From Halieaceae bacterium UBA5044 (GTDB taxonomy: Bacteria; Pseudomonadota; Gammaproteobacteria; Pseudomonadales; Halieaceae), in the NCBI GenBank assembly GCA_002416125.1, contig DIBU01000022.1, forward strand, positions 62,001 to 126,000: a DNA stretch of 64,000 nucleotides. The letters run 5' to 3'. Shown here piece by piece: positions 1 to 8,105 of this stretch. The notes under the pieces were generated by a model. It saw only the letters and a program-made list of their open reading frames with translations. It did not search any database and was not told where the DNA came from. Position 1 is the stretch's first letter; each line of letters begins with the position of its first letter. The translations under genes and the position numbers were made by a program.

Positions 1-1048
1 TTTCACCCCCCGCGATCGGCTCCAGGTTGAGCACCGCACGCCCCAGCGTGGACTTGCCGCTGCCGGATTCACCGACCAGGGCATAGGTTTCACCGCGCCC
101 GATGGCAAGGGAGACCCCGTCCACGGCGCGGGTGTGGTCGACCACCCGCTGCAGCAGTCCGCGGCGAATGGGAAACCAGACCTTCACATCCTCAAGCTCC
201 AGCAGCGGCGAATCGGTCGCCGCCTCACGGAAATGCGTGAGATCCGGCAGGGCGTCGATCAGCCGCCGGCTGTAAGCCTGCTTCGGGTTGTGGAAAAAAT
301 CCTCCACGCTGGCGCGTTCAATCAGCTCTCCGCGATACATGACCGCGACGTCGTCGGCGGTGTTCTTGACTACACCCATGTCGTGGGTGATCAGCAGAAC
401 TGCGAGTTGCCTTGAGCGTGTGAGCTCGCGTATCAGGTTCAGCACCTGCAGCTGGATGGTGACGTCCAGAGCGGTCGTGGGCTCGTCGGCGATCAGTACA
501 TCGGGCTCACAGGCCAGGGCCATGGCGATCATGACGCGCTGCTGCTGGCCACCGGACAGTTGGTGAGGGAAGAAGTCGAAACGCTGCTCGGGGTCGGGAA
601 TGCCGACTTCCTGGAACAGCGACACCACGCGCTCGCGCAGCGCCGCACCCCGCAGGCGCGTGTGCAGCCGCAGGGTTTCGGCAACCTGCCTGCCGACGGT
701 CTGCACCGGGTTCAGGGCACTCATGGCGTTCTGGAAGATCATCGCTACACGGCGCCCGCGGACTTCCTGCATACGCGCTTCGGACAAGCCAAACAGGTCC
801 TGCCCCGACACCTCCACGCTGCCGCCGCTGATGCGCAGCGCATCCGGCAGCAGGCGCATCGCGGCCAGGGACGTGACCGACTTGCCGCTGCCGGATTCGC
901 CGACCAGCGCAAACACCTTGCCGGCCTGCAGCTCAAAGCTGATGCCCTTGACGATCGCCTCGCCGGTCTCGGCCAGGGTGACCGTGAGGTCCTGGACCCG
1001 CAGGCAGACGGTGCCCGCTGTAGGCTGCGTTTGGTGTTCCCTGCTCAT
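1..1048 (-). CDS. Peptide ABC transporter ATPase with two fused ABC domains (3' end cut by window)
   Basis: Cytoplasmic ATPase that would power the permeases encoded just upstream. Translating the minus strand from the ATG at 1046-1048 gives one open frame to the window edge. A first Walker A, GESGSGKS, lies at residues 50-57, an LSGGQQQR signature near residue 163, followed by a Walker B and an ADEPTTALD segment. A second Walker A (GESGSGKST) sits near residue 325, so this is the fused double-ATPase layout of YejF rather than separate DppD/DppF. The start overlaps the stop of the preceding permease (ATGA), which implies translational coupling. The protein is incomplete: the second signature and Walker B lie beyond base 1. 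Substrate is inferred only from the operon (oligopeptide or microcin-like). Confidence 0.93.
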   Translation of the reverse strand, partial: MSREHQTQPTAGTVCLRVQDLTVTLAETGEAIVKGISFELQAGKVFALVGESGSGKSVTSLAAMRLLPDALRISGGSVEVSGQDLFGLSEARMQEVRGRRVAMIFQNAMSALNPVQTVGRQVAETLRLHTRLRGAALRERVVSLFQEVGIPDPEQRFDFFPHQLSGGQQQRVMIAMALACEPDVLIADEPTTALDVTIQLQVLNLIRELTRSRQLAVLLITHDMGVVKNTADDVAVMYRGELIERASVEDFFHNPKQAYSRRLIDALPDLTHFREAATDSPLLELEDVKVWFPIRRGLLQRVVDHTRAVDGVSLAIGRGETYALVGESGSGKSTLGRAVLNLEPIAGGE

Positions 1049-2415
1049 GCGCTTGCCCTCCGCAGGCTGGTGCGCGGGTCGAAGGCATCGCGTACCAGGT
1101 CGGAAAACAGGTTGGCGGCCAGCACCAGGACAAACATGAAAAAGAACGCGCCGGTGAGCGTCCACCAGATGGTGGGCTCCCGCGACAGCTCAGACCGCGC
1201 CCCGTTGATCATGTTGCCCCAGCTGCCCATGGAAGGGTCGACGCCGACGCCGATATAGGACAGCACGGCCTCCGCGAGGACCAGTGCACTGAAGTCGAGT
1301 ACGAACGTGATAAGGATGATATGCACGACGTTGGGTAGCACGTGCCGGCCCAGGATTCGGGTGTGGCTGACGCCGAAGGCGTGCGCTGCCTGCACGTAGC
1401 CGAGCTGGCTGATCTTGAGGGTTTCCGCACGAATCAGCCGGCACAGCGTCGACCAGCTCGTTACCCCCAGGATAAAGCACAGGGCGATGAACTTGGCATC
1501 CGCCTTTTCCATGCCCACGGCAAAGAAATCCGGGTTCAGGTCAATGTAGACCTGAAACAGCAGCACGGAGGCGGCAATGAGCAGAATCCCGGGAATGGAG
1601 CTCAGGGTGGTGTAGAGGTACTGCACGACATCGTCAACCCAACCCTTGAAGTAACCGGCCATGACCCCCAGCGTGACCGCGATCGGCAGCATGACCAGCG
1701 TGGCCAGGGTGCCCAGCAGCACACCGGTGCGAATACCCTTGAGTGACTGGAACAGCACGTCCGCGCCGCCCTGGTCTGTGCCGAGAATATGGTAGTGGCG
1801 ACTCAGGCTCACCATCCACACGGCGCTGCACAGAATGACCGCCTGTGTCGTCCACGACGCCAGCCAGGGGAAGCGACTGCCACGCAGCAGCAGCCACTGT
1901 GGCGTGATCACCAGCGCGCAGAGCAGCAGGCCCCAGAGTAGCGCGCGGACACTCTTGCCCAGTATGTCGGCGGCGCGTTCGTCGGGGTGACTGAGGTGCT
2001 GTCCCGCATGACGCAGGGGCGGGAAATCACGGATGTCGCGCCCGTCCGCGTCCTTGATATTTTCCTTCTCAAAGGACAGCAGTGCAAAAGGCGCGGAATA
2101 GGTGCGCTCGAAACGTTCCCCCATGCCGCCAGTGAGCACATCGAAGACGCTGGTGACCTTGTTGTCGTAGAACACCTCTTCGGTGGCGAGGCTCTCCGGG
2201 TTCTCCAGCGCGCGCCGGAAATGCAGAGAGTCGAGCAGGGCGACCATGATGTAGGCGGCGATTACGGTGAACGCCACCATGCCGAGGCGCGAGCTGAAGA
2301 CTTCAGCCCAGCGCTCCCGGGTCTGTGGGTCACGTCGCAGGCGCCAGAAAAACAGGGCCAGTGAGATCACCAGCAGGAAGATCAGCGCATCGGACCAGAG
2401 GATAACGGGTTTCAT
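1045..2415 (-). CDS. ABC transporter permease, OppC/YejE-like
   Basis: Inner-membrane permease of the peptide transporter, 456 aa, clearly longer than the roughly 300-350 aa usual for DppC/OppC/YejE. The C-terminal half is a standard binding-protein-dependent permease: HILGTDQGG near residue 205 matches the LGTDxxGRD segment of the OppC group, and the coupling loop around LGYVQAAHAFGVSHTRILG precedes RHVLPN. The extra length is a soluble stretch after the first membrane helix (about residues 65-160) plus additional hydrophobic segments. It lies 13 bp downstream of the other permease gene and overlaps the ATPase start by 4 bp, so it belongs to one operon. Confidence 0.93.
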   Translation of the reverse strand: MKPVILWSDALIFLLVISLALFFWRLRRDPQTRERWAEVFSSRLGMVAFTVIAAYIMVALLDSLHFRRALENPESLATEEVFYDNKVTSVFDVLTGGMGERFERTYSAPFALLSFEKENIKDADGRDIRDFPPLRHAGQHLSHPDERAADILGKSVRALLWGLLLCALVITPQWLLLRGSRFPWLASWTTQAVILCSAVWMVSLSRHYHILGTDQGGADVLFQSLKGIRTGVLLGTLATLVMLPIAVTLGVMAGYFKGWVDDVVQYLYTTLSSIPGILLIAASVLLFQVYIDLNPDFFAVGMEKADAKFIALCFILGVTSWSTLCRLIRAETLKISQLGYVQAAHAFGVSHTRILGRHVLPNVVHIILITFVLDFSALVLAEAVLSYIGVGVDPSMGSWGNMINGARSELSREPTIWWTLTGAFFFMFVLVLAANLFSDLVRDAFDPRTSLRRASA

Positions 2416-2428
2416 CGTTGCCGGGCCC

Positions 2429-3406
2429 TCAGGACAGCCGTACCCGGGGATCGGCCCAGGTATAGGAGATATCGGTCAGCAGCAGGCCGATGATGTACAG
2501 GATTGAGCCGATAAACACCATGCTGCGCACGATGGCAAAATCCTGCGAGTTGATGGCATCCAGCATGTAGCTGCCGAGGCCGGGTATGCCAAAGAACGAT
2601 TCAATCAACAGGCTGCCCATGAAGAGTGAGGGAATCAGTACCACCACACCGGTGAGAATGGGGATCAGCGCGTTGGGCAGGATATGCCGGAAGAGGATAG
2701 ACAGCTCGCTGCAACCCTTGGCACGGGCGGTGCGCACGTAATCCTGGTTCGCCTCCTCCAGGAACAGTGTGCGGTACCAGCGTGCGCCGGCGCCGATGCC
2801 GGCCACCACACCTACCAGCACGGGGAGGATGAGGAACTTCCATACCTGGCCCTCCGTGTGAAACCCGGATATCGGCACCAGTCGCCAGGTTTTGGCCACC
2901 AGGAACTGCCCGCCGATAATGTAGAACAGGTAGGAAATCGACATCAGCGCGACAAAAACAAATACGGCGCCGCGGTCCAGCCGGGTGCCGCGGAACATGA
3001 CCACCATCAGGGCCACGCAGATGTTGACCCCAATGCCGACCAGAAAGGTGGGCAGGGCGACGGCGAGGCTGGGCCACATCCGAGTGGCGACATCCGTGGT
3101 GATGTCCCGGCCGCTTTCCGAACGGCCAAAGTCAAAGGCGAACAGCCGCACGGACTTGTCGAAGAAAATGGTATCGGTAATCTGCGCCACGCCCGCCGCG
3201 TCCGGGTTCAGGAACAGGGGTTTGTCGTAGCCATTTTTCTGCTTCCAGTTCTCGATAGCCTCGGGGGTGACGTATTTGTCGCCGAGTTGGGACGCTGCCA
3301 TGTCATCGGGCGAGTTGACCACGAAGAACAGGGTGAAGGTGAGCAAATTGACGCCCACCAGAATCGGAATGGCATAGATCAGGCGGCGCACGATATAGGC
3401 AAACAT
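2429..3406 (-). CDS. ABC transporter permease, DppB/YejB-like
   Basis: Inner-membrane permease partner, 325 aa. The longer open frame begins at 3532, but the start at 3406 (MFAYIVRRLIYAIPILVG) is chosen because it gives the typical DppB/OppB N-terminus with the first membrane helix at once, and the upstream extension overlaps the preceding gene. The coupling-loop motif DYVRTARAKG followed by RHILPNALIPI is near residue 230, and the C-terminus ends with ISYTWADPRVRLS, as in this family. It starts 11 bp after the binding-protein gene ends. With that gene and the two downstream genes it forms a YejABEF-like operon. Confidence 0.93.
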   Translation of the reverse strand: MFAYIVRRLIYAIPILVGVNLLTFTLFFVVNSPDDMAASQLGDKYVTPEAIENWKQKNGYDKPLFLNPDAAGVAQITDTIFFDKSVRLFAFDFGRSESGRDITTDVATRMWPSLAVALPTFLVGIGVNICVALMVVMFRGTRLDRGAVFVFVALMSISYLFYIIGGQFLVAKTWRLVPISGFHTEGQVWKFLILPVLVGVVAGIGAGARWYRTLFLEEANQDYVRTARAKGCSELSILFRHILPNALIPILTGVVVLIPSLFMGSLLIESFFGIPGLGSYMLDAINSQDFAIVRSMVFIGSILYIIGLLLTDISYTWADPRVRLS

Positions 3407-3417
3407 GGTCGCTCCTG

Positions 3418-5592
3418 TTACTGGCGGGCCGTCGCGCGCAGGCGACGGCGGTAGGCGATAATGCCGGGAAGCAGCAATGCCACCAGCAGCGCGCTCATGG
3501 CATACAGCGGCCAGATCACGGGCTGGTTCCACTCCTCGCGCTTGCGCTCGCGCAGGTCATCGTCAATGCGCACGTACTTGAGGGTGTTCTTGGAAATGCC
3601 GTGGCGTTTGTTGTTGTGTACCCAGGGGTTATTCAGGTAGATGTCCTTCGGGTAAAAGCCGTACAGCCAGACGGCGTCCTCGCGGTAGAGGTCGACCATG
3701 CGCGCGACCAGCGCATCCCTCTCCTCGCCGGCAGGAAGCACGCGCATCTGGCGGAACAGGTCGTCGTATTCTGGGCGCTCGTAACTCGCATTGTTGGCCC
3801 CATCGCAATTGCAGATCAGCGGACTTTCCGGCCCGTAGAGGAGAAACAGGAAGTTCTCCGGGTCCGGGTAGTCGGCCAGCCAGCCGTGGGAGAAAATCTG
3901 TGTGTTGCCCGTCAGCAGTTTTTCGCGGGTGCGGTTCCAGTCAGCCGGACGGTATTCGACCTGCACACCAATGCGGCCGAAAGCGCGGTCCATCCAGTTC
4001 ATGCTGGTGCTGGAGATGGCCTGGCTCTGCACGTCAATGAAGATCTTCAGCGGCTCCCCGGTGCGCGCATCGCGGCCGTTCGGGTAGCCGGCCTCGGTCA
4101 GCAGCTGTTTTGCGTGCTCAATTGACTTGCGCTTGGGTGCGCCGTCTACCCAATCGTACACGTAGGGGTTGATGCCGGCCTCGCCTTCGACAAAACCCGG
4201 TATGCCTGGCGGTATCGGTGACTGGGCCGGGATGCCGTTGCCCTTGTAGAAGATCTTGAGGTATTCCTCGGTATCGAAGGCAATCTGCAATGCACGGCGC
4301 AGTTTCCGGCGCTCCTCGGTGTAGCCGCCGAGCACCGGGTCGCGCATGTTGAAACCGTAATAATAGATCGCCGGTTTGACATCCGGCGATACCGTGATGC
4401 CATGGCTGGCCAGTTCCGCGCCCAGCTCCACCCCATTCGGGCCGACCACGAAGGCCTGGTCGAACACCCGGTTGGTGTTGCCGTGGCTTTCACCCGAGCG
4501 GTCGTAGTAGCCCTGCAGGAACTTGGTCCACAGAGACAGCACCTCCTTCTCCAAGCGGAACACCGCCCGGTCAATCAGCGGCAGACGCTTGCCCGCATCC
4601 TCCAGCAGCCCCTGCTCGGCGTCTCCCGGCGCGCCCTCGGTGGGGAAGTAGTCCTCGCGGAAGTTCGGGTTGCGCTCCAGGACGATTTCACTGTTCGGGT
4701 CATTCTTCACCATCATGAACGGGCCGCTGCCCACCGGCCACCAGTCCAGGGTCAGGTTGCGGTCCAAAAAGCCCGGGTTGTGGAAAAAGCGGTCCACCTC
4801 TGGCGCGATCGGCGAGAAAAAGTGCATTGCCAGCCAGTAGCTGAACTGGGGGTAACGTCCCTTGATGGTGATGCGGAAGGTGCGGTCGTCAACCACTTCG
4901 AGGCCGTCCATCCTGTAGTCGTCCAGGTTGACCCAGCCGTCCCTCGGCACGTCTTTCAGGCGCGCCGAGAAGTCCTCCATGCCGACAATGTACTGGGCCA
5001 TGAAGCCGAGCATGGGTGAGGCATTGAACGGGTCCGCGAGGCGTTTGATGGCGTAGACGTAGTCGTTGGCGGCCACCGGCCGCGAACCCAGCTCCGGAAA
5101 ATCGCTGATCTGGCGATACGGGCGGCTTTCGCTGGCGTCCTTGAACAGGTAGCGCGGCGCGCCGCGGTCGTCCAGCGCAAAGGCCGGGTGCGGCTGGTAG
5201 CGGGCATCGGCGCGCACGGTCAACTCATAAACCGAGTAGGCGACGTCCTCCGCCTGCGGGTCAATAATCTCGCCCTCGGCGTTGATATAGGTAATCTCGG
5301 GGAAATCCTCGACGCCCAGGGGCAGCAGTTCATAGGGCCGCTTGAGGTAATGGTAGCCCATGGGGGGTTCATAGATCTGCATCAGGAACAGCGACTCATC
5401 GGCCGCGTAGGACAGTGCAGGGTCCAGGTGCTTGGGCGGCAGCGGCGTCATCACCGACTGGTAGGTAACAAGGCCCGGGGGGCTGTCCGGGTTGGGGTTG
5501 TTCCAGGGGCCGTCGGTACAGCCGGCCAGAAGCGTGGCGCCGATCAGCAGCAGTGCGGCGCGCGTGCGCGGTGCGGCGAGTCTGGAGAGCAT
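3418..5592 (-). CDS. ABC transporter substrate-binding lipoprotein (SBP family 5) with a C-terminal membrane segment
   Basis: Periplasmic solute-binding component for peptides, 724 aa. The start at 5592 gives a lipoprotein signal ending in the lipobox LLAGC near residue 25. The body is family 5 (for example PVGSGPFMMVKNDPNSEIVLE near residue 290, and the ADWNRTREKLLTGNTQIFSHGW region later). Unusually, the last 40 residues contain a strong hydrophobic helix followed by a basic tail (YRRRLRATARQ), so the protein would be anchored at both ends. First gene of the transporter operon, and divergent from the M1 aminopeptidase with about 100 bp between them, which supports a peptide substrate. The exact substrate is not known. 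Confidence 0.92.
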   Translation of the reverse strand: MLSRLAAPRTRAALLLIGATLLAGCTDGPWNNPNPDSPPGLVTYQSVMTPLPPKHLDPALSYAADESLFLMQIYEPPMGYHYLKRPYELLPLGVEDFPEITYINAEGEIIDPQAEDVAYSVYELTVRADARYQPHPAFALDDRGAPRYLFKDASESRPYRQISDFPELGSRPVAANDYVYAIKRLADPFNASPMLGFMAQYIVGMEDFSARLKDVPRDGWVNLDDYRMDGLEVVDDRTFRITIKGRYPQFSYWLAMHFFSPIAPEVDRFFHNPGFLDRNLTLDWWPVGSGPFMMVKNDPNSEIVLERNPNFREDYFPTEGAPGDAEQGLLEDAGKRLPLIDRAVFRLEKEVLSLWTKFLQGYYDRSGESHGNTNRVFDQAFVVGPNGVELGAELASHGITVSPDVKPAIYYYGFNMRDPVLGGYTEERRKLRRALQIAFDTEEYLKIFYKGNGIPAQSPIPPGIPGFVEGEAGINPYVYDWVDGAPKRKSIEHAKQLLTEAGYPNGRDARTGEPLKIFIDVQSQAISSTSMNWMDRAFGRIGVQVEYRPADWNRTREKLLTGNTQIFSHGWLADYPDPENFLFLLYGPESPLICNCDGANNASYERPEYDDLFRQMRVLPAGEERDALVARMVDLYREDAVWLYGFYPKDIYLNNPWVHNNKRHGISKNTLKYVRIDDDLRERKREEWNQPVIWPLYAMSALLVALLLPGIIAYRRRLRATARQ

Positions 5593-5695
5593 ACGGGAGG
5601 ATCCCTGTGACAGGCAGCGGCCTATGTTAACAGCAAACACACCGGCGGTTAACTACAGGTCGCCCTGGAGGGTAGAATGGTCGACTGGAGGTACC
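5593..5695. promoter_or_regulatory. Divergent promoter region with two GTTAAC palindromes
   Basis: Short spacer between the start of the peptide-binding lipoprotein (minus) and the M1 aminopeptidase (plus). It must hold both promoters. Two perfect GTTAAC hexamers at 5626-5631 and 5648-5653 are exactly 22 bp apart, about two helical turns, which could place a dimeric regulator on one DNA face. GGAGG at 5687-5691 is the aminopeptidase ribosome-binding site. The regulator is unknown and the pair could be chance. Confidence 0.35.
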
Positions 5696-8062
5696 ATGTC
5701 AAAATTCTGTTTCACCATCTTCCTGGTCTCGTTCATGATCGCCTGTAGCCGCACTGCGGCACCGCCGGACCCCGTTCCGGTCGAGCCGGGGGTCTCACTG
5801 GCACTGGCAGAGGAGCGCGCGCAGCGCGTGTCCGACGTCAGCTACCTCGTCCATCTGGCTGTCCCCGAGGCTGCCTCGGAGGCGATTGCGGGGCGTATGG
5901 AGATACGCTTCAACCTGGCTGCTGTAGAGCAGCCCCTGGCGCTGGATTTCCGCGCCGCCAGTGAGGCACTGCACAGTCTGCAGGTCAACGGTGCTGCCCT
6001 GCCCACGGCCGTCGAGGCTGAACATGTGCTGCTACCGACCAGTACCTTGCACATCGGCGAGAATCACGTGACGCTGCAGTTCACCGCAGGGGACAGCGCC
6101 CTGAACCGCAATCCGGATTACCTCTATACCCTGTTTGTGCCGGACCGGGCGCGCACAGCATTGCCGGTGTTTGACCAGCCTGACCTGAAGGCCAGTTGGG
6201 AACTCAGCCTTGACCTGCCCGCCGCCTGGGAGGCGATTGCCAACACGCCAAGGCTGTCGGTCAGCGAAGCGGACGGCAGGCGGGTGCACCGCTTCGCGGC
6301 AAGCGAGCCCATCAGCTCCTATCTGTTCGGCTTTGTTGCGGGCCGCTTCCAGTCGGTCACCCGGGAGTGGCGTGGGCAGGGCATGACGATGCTGCATCGT
6401 GAAACCGACCCGGAAAAGCTGACCCGCAATCTCGACGATATCTTTCGCCAGCACCGCGAGGCCGTGGCCTGGCTGGAGAATTACACCGGTGTGGCGTTTC
6501 CCTTCGAAAAACTGGATTTTGCGCTGATCCCGGCTTTTCAGTATGGCGGCATGGAGCATGTCGGCGCGGTTCCCTACCGCGCTGAACTGCTCTTGCTGGA
6601 TGAAAACCCGACGGATGACGAGCGCCTGCGTCGCGCCAGCCTGATTGCGCACGAGGTTGCCCACATGTGGTTCGGTAATCTGGTGACCATGCGCTGGTTC
6701 AACGATGTGTGGACCAAAGAGGTCTTTGCCAACTTTATGGCGGCCAAAATGGTGAACCCGCTGTTCCCTGAGATCGACCACGAACTGAACTTTCTGCTGC
6801 GCCATTACCCGGCCGCCTACGCAGTAGACCGCACGGCAGGGGCCAACCCGATCCGGCAGCAGCTCGGCAACCTCAACGAGGCCGGGCAGATGTATGGGCC
6901 CATCATCTACCACAAGGCGCCCATCATGATGCGCCAGCTCGAATCACTGCTGGGTGCCGAGGCGCTGCGCGAGGGCCTGGCGGAGTATCTGGAGCGCTTT
7001 GCCTATGCCAATGCCACCTGGCCGGCGCTGGTGGCAATCCTCGACCACAAAACCCCGCTGGATCTTGCGGCCTGGAGCGATACCTGGGTGCACAGTGCCG
7101 GCTTCCCCTCCGCCAGCCGGCAAGCAGAGGATGCTGACCTGTTTTATGGCCCGCAAGCGGCGCAGCTTGAGGACATGGCGCGCTGGCCGCAGTTGTCTCC
7201 CGTGGCGCGCGGGCGCCTGCTGCTCAACCTGTTTGAGGCGATGCTGCAGGGTGGCGCGGTTGCGCCCGAGGCCTATGCACGCGAACTGCTCGCGCGCGTA
7301 GTCGCCGAGCCGAACCAGCTGCTGTTGAACCAGATGCTGGATCAGCTCGCTGTGCTGCAGCAGGTGTTGCTGACCGACGCGGCGCGCGAGCGGATTCAAC
7401 CCGACCTCGAAGCGATACTGTGGCAGGCGCTGGCGCAGTCAACGGATGCGGGTCGCACACGCCTGCTGTTCGACAGCCTCACGCAGCTGGCGCGGCAGCC
7501 GGAGACCCTGCAGCGTCTGCACGCCGTCTGGCGCGGAGAGGACTCGATCAGCGGTCTGGTGCTGGCAGAGCGGGACAGGATACGCCTTGCCGAACGCCTT
7601 GCCGTGGCCATGCCCGAACGCGCCAGCGCGCTCATTACCCAGCAACTGGCGCAGGTCGAAAACCCCGACAACCGCCGTCGGCTGGCGTTTCTGGCGCCCG
7701 CGCTGTCCGCCGATGCCGCGGAGCGCGATGCGTTTTTTGCCAGCCTTGCCGACCCAGCCAACCGGGCGACAGAGAGCTGGGTGCTGGACGCGCTGGGCTA
7801 CCTGCACCATCCCCTGCGGACTGCGCATGCCGAGCGCTATATCGAGCCGAGCCTGGAATGGTTGCAGGACATCCAGGTGACCGGCGACATCTTCTTTCCA
7901 TCCGCCTGGTTGAACACGACACTGCAGTACCACCATACGCCTGAGGCGATTGCCACGGTACAGGGTTTTCTGCAGGCCCGGCCAGCGTATAACGCCCAGT
8001 TGCGGATGAAGATCCTGCAGGCACTGGATGTGCCACAGCGGGCGATGCAACTGCGCCAATGA
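5696..8062 (+). CDS. M1 family aminopeptidase, lipoprotein
   Basis: Zinc aminopeptidase that removes N-terminal residues from peptides, 788 aa. The ATG at 5696 is preferred over upstream starts because it follows GGAGG and gives a lipoprotein signal (MSKFCFTIFLVSFMIACS), so the enzyme should be envelope-anchored. The exopeptidase motif appears as YGGMEHVGA (the G-x-M-E-N equivalent). The zinc site is HEVAH at residues 319-323 with the third ligand E342, the exact spacing of gluzincins (NDVWTKEVF context). The C-terminal half is an alpha-helical ERAP1-like region. It is divergent from the peptide ABC operon, consistent with joint peptide use: hydrolysis in the envelope and uptake by the transporter. 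Confidence 0.93.
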   Translation: MSKFCFTIFLVSFMIACSRTAAPPDPVPVEPGVSLALAEERAQRVSDVSYLVHLAVPEAASEAIAGRMEIRFNLAAVEQPLALDFRAASEALHSLQVNGAALPTAVEAEHVLLPTSTLHIGENHVTLQFTAGDSALNRNPDYLYTLFVPDRARTALPVFDQPDLKASWELSLDLPAAWEAIANTPRLSVSEADGRRVHRFAASEPISSYLFGFVAGRFQSVTREWRGQGMTMLHRETDPEKLTRNLDDIFRQHREAVAWLENYTGVAFPFEKLDFALIPAFQYGGMEHVGAVPYRAELLLLDENPTDDERLRRASLIAHEVAHMWFGNLVTMRWFNDVWTKEVFANFMAAKMVNPLFPEIDHELNFLLRHYPAAYAVDRTAGANPIRQQLGNLNEAGQMYGPIIYHKAPIMMRQLESLLGAEALREGLAEYLERFAYANATWPALVAILDHKTPLDLAAWSDTWVHSAGFPSASRQAEDADLFYGPQAAQLEDMARWPQLSPVARGRLLLNLFEAMLQGGAVAPEAYARELLARVVAEPNQLLLNQMLDQLAVLQQVLLTDAARERIQPDLEAILWQALAQSTDAGRTRLLFDSLTQLARQPETLQRLHAVWRGEDSISGLVLAERDRIRLAERLAVAMPERASALITQQLAQVENPDNRRRLAFLAPALSADAAERDAFFASLADPANRATESWVLDALGYLHHPLRTAHAERYIEPSLEWLQDIQVTGDIFFPSAWLNTTLQYHHTPEAIATVQGFLQARPAYNAQLRMKILQALDVPQRAMQLRQ

Positions 8063-8091
8063 AAAGGCCGCCGGAGTCACCTCCAGCGGCC
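8061..8091 (-). terminator. Rho-independent terminator of the PhoX gene
   Basis: Read on the minus strand, an 11-bp stem (arms at 8066-8076 and 8081-8091, one mismatch, 4-nt loop) is followed by TTTTC. It lies in the 43-bp convergent gap at the end of the M1 aminopeptidase gene. Confidence 0.75.
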
Positions 8092-8105
8092 GGAACGACA
8101 GTGGG

